A stretch of 17,000 bases of DNA from Lentisphaeria bacterium (lineage in GTDB: Bacteria > Verrucomicrobiota > Lentisphaeria > Oligosphaerales > Oligosphaeraceae), in assembly GCA_016302725.1 (NCBI GenBank), contig JAEDNB010000023.1, positions 1 through 17,000 on the forward strand, in the 5' to 3' direction. The position numbers were made by a program, and so were the translations under genes. Of this stretch, positions 12,655-17,000 are shown piece after piece. The notes below the pieces were generated by a model. It was not told where the DNA came from. It searched no databases and worked only from the letters and a program-made list of their open reading frames with translations. The number at the start of each line of letters is the position of its first letter. Positions within the stretch are counted from its first letter, which is position 1.

Positions 12655-13886
12655 GCCAGGTCGTCCTCAAGCCCAGGCCCTGGCGGGGAGAGGTGGAAAT
12701 CCCCTCCTCCAAGTCCGTTGCCCACCGCCAGATGATTTGCGCCGCCCTGGCGGGCATGCCCCCGGGGGCCGTCCGCCTCCTGGGACCCGCCTCCGAAGAC
12801 CTGGAGGCGACCCGCTCGGCCTTGGCCACCCTCCAGGCACCCCGGGAGGGATGCCCTCTCCTGGATTGCGGAGAGTCGGGAAGCACCCTGCGCTTCCTGC
12901 TGCCCGTGGCCGCCGCCCTGGGAGGGGAGTGGCTCTTCCAGGGACGCGGCCGCCTTCCCCAGCGCCCCCTGGGGGCGCTCCTGGAGGAACTGCGCACCCA
13001 TGGCGTGACGGTGGAGGGGGAACACCTCCCCCTGCGGCTGAAGGGAAGGCTCCAGGGAGGCCTCTTCCGCCTCCCCGGAAATGTCTCCTCCCAGTTCGTC
13101 ACCGGCCTGCTCCTGGCCCTGCCCCTGGCGGGGGGGGGGACCATCCAGTTGACTTCCCCCCTGGAATCCCGGGACTACGTCACCCTCACAACCCAGGCCA
13201 TGGGACAATTCGGGGCGATGGTCCAGACAAAGGAGGAGGGCTTTTCCGTGCCGCCGGAGGCGCACTACCATGCCCCGGAGACCCTGGGTCCCGTGGAAGG
13301 GGACTGGTCCGCCGCCGCCTTCCCCATGGTGGCCGCCGCCCTGGGGCGGGAAAATCCCCAGGGAGTCCTGCTGAAGAATCTCTCCCCCGTTTCCGCCCAG
13401 GGGGACCGCCGGGTGGTGGAACTGCTCCAGGCCTTTGGGGCACAGGTGGAGTGCCTGCCCGAAGGGGTGCGGGTGCGCCCCGGGAAACTGAAGGCAGTCC
13501 CGGAAATCGATGTCCGCCCCATTCCCGACATGGTGCCTGCCTTGGCGGTGGTGGCCGCCTTGGCCGACGGCACCACCCGCTTCGTCCACGGGGAGCGCCT
13601 GCGCCTGAAGGAGTCCGACCGCCTGGAGGCCTCCCGCGCCCTGGTGGCCGCCTTGGGGGGACGCGGGGAAATCCAGGGGGATGTCCTCCAGGTCACAGGG
13701 GTGGAGCGCCTCACAGGAGGCGTGGTGGATGGAGTGAACGACCATAGAATCGTGATGGCGGCTGCCGCGGCGGCCTGCGCCGCCCAGGGGGAGGTCACCA
13801 TTCTGGATGCCCAGGCCGTCGCCAAATCCTGGCCCGCTTTCTGGCAGGCCTATTCCCTTGCCACGGGAGAGGAGGTTACACTGTGA
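12651..13886 (+). CDS. aroA: 3-phosphoshikimate 1-carboxyvinyltransferase (EPSP synthase)
   Basis: This 411-residue enzyme joins phosphoenolpyruvate to shikimate-3-phosphate, the penultimate step to chorismate. It carries PSSKSVAHR (18-26, with Lys21, Ser22 and Arg26 binding substrate), LDCGESGSTLRFLLP (71-85), GRGRLPQRPLGALLEEL (98-114), SSQFVTGLLLALPL (146-159), IPDMVPALAV (291-300, Asp293 the expected base), RLKESDR (318-324) and NDHRIVMA (363-370). The GESGST phosphate/PEP loop differs from the GNAGTA loop of enterobacterial enzymes and resembles versions from clostridia. A G10 tract at 13130-13139 encodes Gly161-163. The start codon overlaps the aroB stop (ATGA); GGGGGAG at 12633-12639 could be the Shine-Dalgarno but may pair with CTCC just downstream. 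The stop overlaps the aroC GTG. Confidence 0.97.
   Translation: MSQVVLKPRPWRGEVEIPSSKSVAHRQMICAALAGMPPGAVRLLGPASEDLEATRSALATLQAPREGCPLLDCGESGSTLRFLLPVAAALGGEWLFQGRGRLPQRPLGALLEELRTHGVTVEGEHLPLRLKGRLQGGLFRLPGNVSSQFVTGLLLALPLAGGGTIQLTSPLESRDYVTLTTQAMGQFGAMVQTKEEGFSVPPEAHYHAPETLGPVEGDWSAAAFPMVAAALGRENPQGVLLKNLSPVSAQGDRRVVELLQAFGAQVECLPEGVRVRPGKLKAVPEIDVRPIPDMVPALAVVAALADGTTRFVHGERLRLKESDRLEASRALVAALGGRGEIQGDVLQVTGVERLTGGVVDGVNDHRIVMAAAAAACAAQGEVTILDAQAVAKSWPAFWQAYSLATGEEVTL
13130..13139 (+). repeat. G10 homopolymer inside aroA
   Basis: Ten consecutive G encode part of LPLAGGGTIQ in EPSP synthase. It is the longest mononucleotide run in the window and lies in a frame-critical position near the middle of the gene. 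The frame is intact as given. Confidence 0.85.
13870..13875 (+). promoter_or_regulatory. Shine-Dalgarno deciding the GTG start of aroC
   Basis: AGGAGG ends 7 bases before GTG at 13883. The GTG forms a GTGA overlap with the aroA stop codon, and the protein from it begins directly with the family N-terminus NTFGKNVRVTIFGESHG. No ATG is available at that position. Confidence 0.85.
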
Positions 13887-14974
13887 ATACATTCGGCAAA
13901 AATGTCCGCGTCACCATCTTCGGGGAGTCCCACGGGGCGGCTATCGGCTGCACCCTGGAGGGGCTTCCCGCCGGCTTCAAACTGGACATGGAGGCACTCA
14001 ATGCCTTCCTGGCCCGACGCGCCCCGGGGGGACAGGGACTGCTGACCACCCAGAGAAAGGAAAAGGACCAGCCCGAAATCCTCTCCGGAATCCAGGACGG
14101 CGTCCTGACCGGCGCCACCCTGTGCGCCATCATCCGAAACGGGGACCAGCACTCCAAGGACTACAGCAACCTGAAGGATTGCCCCAGGCCCGGGCACTCC
14201 GACTATCCCGCCGCCGTCAAATTCCATGGCTACAACGACATCCGGGGCGGCGGAATCTTCTCCGGACGCCTCACCGCCCCCATCTGCATCGCCGGCGGAA
14301 TCCTCCGGCAGATTCTGGAGAAGGAGGAGGGGATTGTCATCGGCGCCCATCTTGCCCAGATTGCCCAGGTGGGGGACGATGTCTTCGATCCCGTGAAGGT
14401 CTCCGCCGCCGCCCTGCGGCGCCTGGACAAGAAGGAGTTCCCGGTCCTTTGCGACGAGGCGGGGGAGATGATGAAGAGGGAGGTGGAGGCCGCCCGCATG
14501 TCCTGCGATTCCGTGGGCGGCGTGGTGGAGGCCGCCGTGGTGGGGATGCCCCCCGGAATCGGCGACCCCATGTTCTATGGCCTGGAAAACCGCCTCTCCC
14601 AGGCCTTGTTCGCCATTCCCGCCGTGAAGGGGGTCTCCTTCGGAGACGGCTTCTATGCCAGCATGGTCCATGGAAGCGAGAACAACGACCCCTATGTCAT
14701 CGACGGGAAGGGACGCGTCCGCACGGTCACCAACCACTGCGGCGGCATCCTGGGCGGCATGTCCACGGGAATGCCCATCGTCTTCCGCGCCGCCTTCAAG
14801 CCAACCTCCTCCATCGCCCGGCCACAGCAGAGCATCAGCCTCTCCCGGAAGGAGGTGCAGGAACTGCGCGTCGTGGGGCGCCATGACCCGTGCGTCGCCA
14901 TCCGGGCGGTGCCGGTGGTGATTGCCGCCACGGCCCTGGCCATCTACGACGCCCTGCGGGAACCCCGCCCTTGA
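13883..14974 (+). CDS. aroC: Chorismate synthase
   Basis: The 363-residue enzyme eliminates phosphate from EPSP to give chorismate, using reduced FMN. It starts with GTG. Signature stretches are TIFGESHGAAIG (11-22, His17 catalytic), ARRAPGG with TTQRKEKDQPEILSG (44-69), RNGDQHSKDYSNLKD (85-99), RPGHSDY (102-108, second active-site His105), YNDIRGGGIFSGRLTAPICI with AGG, SFGDGFYASMVHGSENND, TNHCGGILGGMSTGMPIVFR and GRHDPCVAIRAVPV. Full family length. It is the last gene of the coupled aromatic block: an 83-nt gap with no evident terminator leads to hldD. Chorismate made here would feed TyrA in the same operon, and also folate, Phe/Trp and quinone synthesis from genes elsewhere. Confidence 0.97.
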   Translation: MNTFGKNVRVTIFGESHGAAIGCTLEGLPAGFKLDMEALNAFLARRAPGGQGLLTTQRKEKDQPEILSGIQDGVLTGATLCAIIRNGDQHSKDYSNLKDCPRPGHSDYPAAVKFHGYNDIRGGGIFSGRLTAPICIAGGILRQILEKEEGIVIGAHLAQIAQVGDDVFDPVKVSAAALRRLDKKEFPVLCDEAGEMMKREVEAARMSCDSVGGVVEAAVVGMPPGIGDPMFYGLENRLSQALFAIPAVKGVSFGDGFYASMVHGSENNDPYVIDGKGRVRTVTNHCGGILGGMSTGMPIVFRAAFKPTSSIARPQQSISLSRKEVQELRVVGRHDPCVAIRAVPVVIAATALAIYDALREPRP

Positions 14975-15045
14975 GGGGGCCGTCAGAAAGAAAGGGGAAA
15001 CGCAAACGCTGCCGCCACTGGCCGGCGAAGGACAAACCGAAAATC

Positions 15046-15050
15046 AAGGA
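15046..15050 (+). promoter_or_regulatory. Shine-Dalgarno deciding the hldD start
   Basis: AAGGA lies 7 bases before ATG 15058 but 13 bases before the in-frame ATG at 15064, favouring the first. Longer versions of this open frame would run through the 3' end of aroC and lack a ribosome-binding site. Confidence 0.6.
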
Positions 15051-15057
15051 AAAAGCA

Positions 15058-16107
15058 ATGGAGATGGACAGGAAGAGTTGGATTCTGGTGACCGGCGGCG
15101 CGGGCCTCATTGGAAGCGCCATCGTCTACCACCTCAACCAGATGGGCTTCGAGAACATCGTGGTGGTGGACCATCTGGGGGAGGGGGAGAAGTGGCAGAA
15201 TCTCCGCGCCCTGCGCTTCGCCGACTATTTCGAGAAGGACTCCGGCTTCTATGAGGAACTCATCAACGGGGTCTATGACCAGGTCTATCCCTTCCAGGCC
15301 ATCTTCCACCTGGGCAACTGCTCCGACACCACGGAGCCCGATGCCTCCTATTTGATGGACAACAATTTCCTGTGCGGCAAGATGCTGGCGGACTACGCTA
15401 TGCGACGGGGCATCCGCATGGTCTACGCCTCCAGCGCCGCCACCTACGGAGACGGTGAGGTTGGCTTTCGGGACGACGAGTCCCAGGTGCCTTCCCTGCG
15501 CCCCTTGAACAAATACGGCTACTCCAAGCAGCTTTTCGACCAGTATCTTCTGCAGCGCGGATGGCTGTCGGGGGAGCAGGAGGGGGGCGCTTCCTTCGTG
15601 GGGGTGAAGTATTCCAATGTCTTCGGCCCCAATGAATACCACAAGGGGAAGATGCGGAGCATGCTGCTGCGGTGCTTCGAGCAGATTTCCCAGGCCGGGG
15701 AGGTGAAGCTGTTCCGGAGCTACCGCCCGGAATACGGGGACGGGGAACAGGTGCGGGATTTCCTCTATGTGAAGGACGCCGCCAAGATGACCGTCTTCTT
15801 CATGACGGAGGCAGGCCGCGCCGCCACGGGGCTCTTCAATATCGGCTATGGAAGCACTCGCACCTGGAACGACCTGGCCAGGGCCATGTTCGCCGCCATG
15901 GACAGGCCCGTGAAAATCCAATACATCGACATGCCCGAGGAATTGAAGGCGAGATACCAATACTACACCTGCCTGGAGATGGAAAAGCTCCGCCGCGCCG
16001 GATACAGGGAGACGCCCATGACCCTGGAGGAGGCCGCCCGGGAGTATGTGGCCTATCTCCAAAAGGGCGCACACCTGGGCGACGAACATCTCCTCCCCCA
16101 TGCCTAG
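15058..16107 (+). CDS. hldD: ADP-L-glycero-D-manno-heptose-6-epimerase
   Basis: The 349-residue short-chain-dehydrogenase-type epimerase converts ADP-D-glycero- to ADP-L-glycero-D-manno-heptose, the precursor of the LPS inner core. It begins with the NADP-binding motif VTGGAGLIGSAIV (11-23), then VVVDHLGEGEKWQNL (35-49), AIFHLGNCSDTTEPD (81-95), YASSAATYGDGE (123-134), YGYSKQLFDQY (153-163, Tyr155 and Lys157), YSNVFGPNEYHKGKM (185-199, with Lys196 matching the second catalytic base Lys178 of the E. coli enzyme), VRDFLYVKD (232-240) and KARYQYYTCLEMEKLRRAGY (297-316). This is a close motif-by-motif match to HldD rather than to UDP-glucose epimerases. It indicates an LPS-bearing cell. It overlaps the next gene by 8 nt. 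Confidence 0.93.
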   Translation: MEMDRKSWILVTGGAGLIGSAIVYHLNQMGFENIVVVDHLGEGEKWQNLRALRFADYFEKDSGFYEELINGVYDQVYPFQAIFHLGNCSDTTEPDASYLMDNNFLCGKMLADYAMRRGIRMVYASSAATYGDGEVGFRDDESQVPSLRPLNKYGYSKQLFDQYLLQRGWLSGEQEGGASFVGVKYSNVFGPNEYHKGKMRSMLLRCFEQISQAGEVKLFRSYRPEYGDGEQVRDFLYVKDAAKMTVFFMTEAGRAATGLFNIGYGSTRTWNDLARAMFAAMDRPVKIQYIDMPEELKARYQYYTCLEMEKLRRAGYRETPMTLEEAAREYVAYLQKGAHLGDEHLLPHA

Positions 16108-16924
16108 GAAGGAACTCCCCGGAAAAGGAGGTCTCCTCCCCTGCCTTCTCGCCCTCTTCCTCCTCCTGGGAGGCGACGCCCTCCCGGCCCCCGAGGAGGC
16201 CATGGGAAAACCCCTGCCGGATGTGGTGGAAAGTCTCCGCCTCCAACTGGCCGAGGCCCGGGAACTGGCTGCACAACTGAAGGAGGAAGCCGCACAGGCC
16301 GCCAAGACCGCCGGAGAACGGGAACGGGAACTGGCTGAATTGCGGGGACAGTACGCCACACTCCTCCTGGAAACCGACCGCCTCGCCAAAGACCTGGTGC
16401 GCCAAGACCTGGAGGCCGCACACTTGATCCGGGAGGCGGAAGGAGAAAAAAACCAGGAGCCCGACGCCGTCCTCATGCTGAACGCCATGGCGGAATGCCG
16501 ACGCCTCCTCCAGGAGGCACAGGAGGCTTGGGAACGATACCAAAAGGCAAGCATGGCCGCCCTGGAGGCCGCACAGGCCTCGGAAGCCCTCCGCGACTCC
16601 CTGGAAAAACAGGGCGGGGAACTGGAAGGGCGCATGGCGGAGGCCAGGGAGGCCCTGGGACTGGCCACCCTCCCACAGTTGGTCGCCTCCTCCGGAAGCA
16701 CCGCCGTCCTCCAAATCGACCAGGCCGCTCAACTGGTCCTCCTGGACCAGGGAAGCCTCCATGGACTCCGGGAAGGACAGGTCCTCTATCTCTCCCGAAA
16801 CGGGGAAAGCCTCGTCCGGCTTAAAGTCGCCATCGTCCGCCCCCTGCGTGCCGTGGCCATCCCCATCGCCGGAAAACTGGAGGCCCTCGCCCCGGGAACC
16901 CTCCTGCGACGGGAAACCCCCTGA
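16100..16924 (+). CDS. Exported coiled-coil protein of unknown function
   Basis: A 274-residue protein with a basic start (PRKELPGKGG), a hydrophobic core (about 11-24) and a likely signal-peptidase site near Ala27 to Ala30. Residues about 40-185 are Glu/Ala/Leu/Arg-rich heptad-like helices, interrupted near 116-123, so a long coiled coil is expected. The C-terminal 80 residues are a compact beta-rich domain: VLQIDQAAQLVLLDQGSLHGLREGQVLYLSRNGESLVRLKVAIVRPLRAVAIPI. The 'value, no gap, G..G...G..L.V.R.G' pattern resembles small barrel domains at the end of exported coiled-coil proteins. It is likely periplasmic. The ATG at 16100 overlaps hldD by 8 nt, so the two are translated together. No specific family was recognised; a role in envelope organisation is a guess from context. 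Confidence 0.75.
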   Translation: MPRKELPGKGGLLPCLLALFLLLGGDALPAPEEAMGKPLPDVVESLRLQLAEARELAAQLKEEAAQAAKTAGERERELAELRGQYATLLLETDRLAKDLVRQDLEAAHLIREAEGEKNQEPDAVLMLNAMAECRRLLQEAQEAWERYQKASMAALEAAQASEALRDSLEKQGGELEGRMAEAREALGLATLPQLVASSGSTAVLQIDQAAQLVLLDQGSLHGLREGQVLYLSRNGESLVRLKVAIVRPLRAVAIPIAGKLEALAPGTLLRRETP

Positions 16925-16937
16925 CGCTCCGCTTGAA

Positions 16938-16982
16938 CACGGAGGGCACGGAAACGCCCGGCAAGCCGGGCGCACGGAGGGC
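16938..16982. repeat. Hairpin bracketed by 10-bp direct repeats
   Basis: CACGGAGGGC occurs at 16938-16947 and 16973-16982. Between them CGCCCGGC (16955-16962) and GCCGGGCG (16965-16972) are perfect complements separated by AA, realistically a 7-bp stem with a CAAG tetraloop. It begins 13 bp after the stop of the coiled-coil gene. It may act as a terminator or be one copy of a dispersed intergenic repeat; the right side is cut by the window edge. Confidence 0.5.
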
Positions 16983-17000
16983 GGGAAGGGGGCGGCGTGG

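Noticed and set aside
12504..13892. Open reading frame of 462 codons on the minus strand
   Set aside because: Antisense to aroA, whose active-site motifs are complete; composition is Gly/His/Gln-rich.

Overview
The window is G+C-rich (roughly two thirds by eye) and almost fully coding. It reads as chromosomal DNA from a Gram-negative, diderm bacterium: it encodes a FadL/OmpP1-type outer-membrane protein, an ADP-heptose epimerase for LPS inner core, and a lipobox-bearing lipoprotein. The BatA/von Willebrand-type membrane protein, the multi-domain sialate O-acetylesterase and the CCC/GGG-heavy codon use together suggest the PVC group (Lentisphaerota, Kiritimatiellota or Verrucomicrobiota). That placement is an inference from gene content, not a phylogenetic result.

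Layout. (1) 1-634, minus: N-terminal part of a FadL/OmpP1-family outer-membrane protein running off the left edge. It is divergent, across 327 bp, from (2) 962-2458, plus: a TPR-like lipoprotein resembling the COG3014 family. (3) 2459-2565 is a convergent junction with two adjoining perfect palindromes. (4) 2566-7276, minus: a tight cluster transcribed gpsA-like > nucleosidase > BatA-like membrane protein > RluA-type pseudouridine synthase, with gaps of 12, -4 and 17 nt. (5) 7370-9355, minus: sialate O-acetylesterase. (6) 9356-9656: a 301-bp divergent control region. (7) 9657-14974, plus: a compact aromatic amino-acid cluster, aroF-tyrA-aroB-aroA-aroC. (8) 15058-16924, plus: hldD and a secreted coiled-coil protein that overlap by 8 nt. 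(9) The right edge carries a hairpin flanked by 10-bp direct repeats.

How the genes work together. aroF makes DAHP (step 1), aroB closes the ring (step 2), aroA and aroC perform the last two steps to chorismate, and tyrA takes prephenate towards tyrosine. aroD, aroE, aroK and pheA are not in the window. Three of the four junctions inside the ar cluster are 4-nt ATGA/GTGA overlaps, which implies translational coupling; the tyrA-aroB junction is the exception. hldD and the FadL protein point to envelope biogenesis, and the gpsA-like dehydrogenase supplies glycerol-3-phosphate for phospholipids if it has the canonical activity.

I saw no tRNA, rRNA, CRISPR array, insertion sequence or prophage gene. 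Most of the window is recognisable housekeeping metabolism, and I do not see a clearly new multi-gene system. The least ordinary items are the nucleosidase with Asn in place of the catalytic Asp, the orphan BatA/VWA membrane protein coupled to it, the uncharacterised lipoprotein, the coiled-coil protein behind hldD, several G8-G10 tracts inside genes, and the palindrome/repeat structures between genes.
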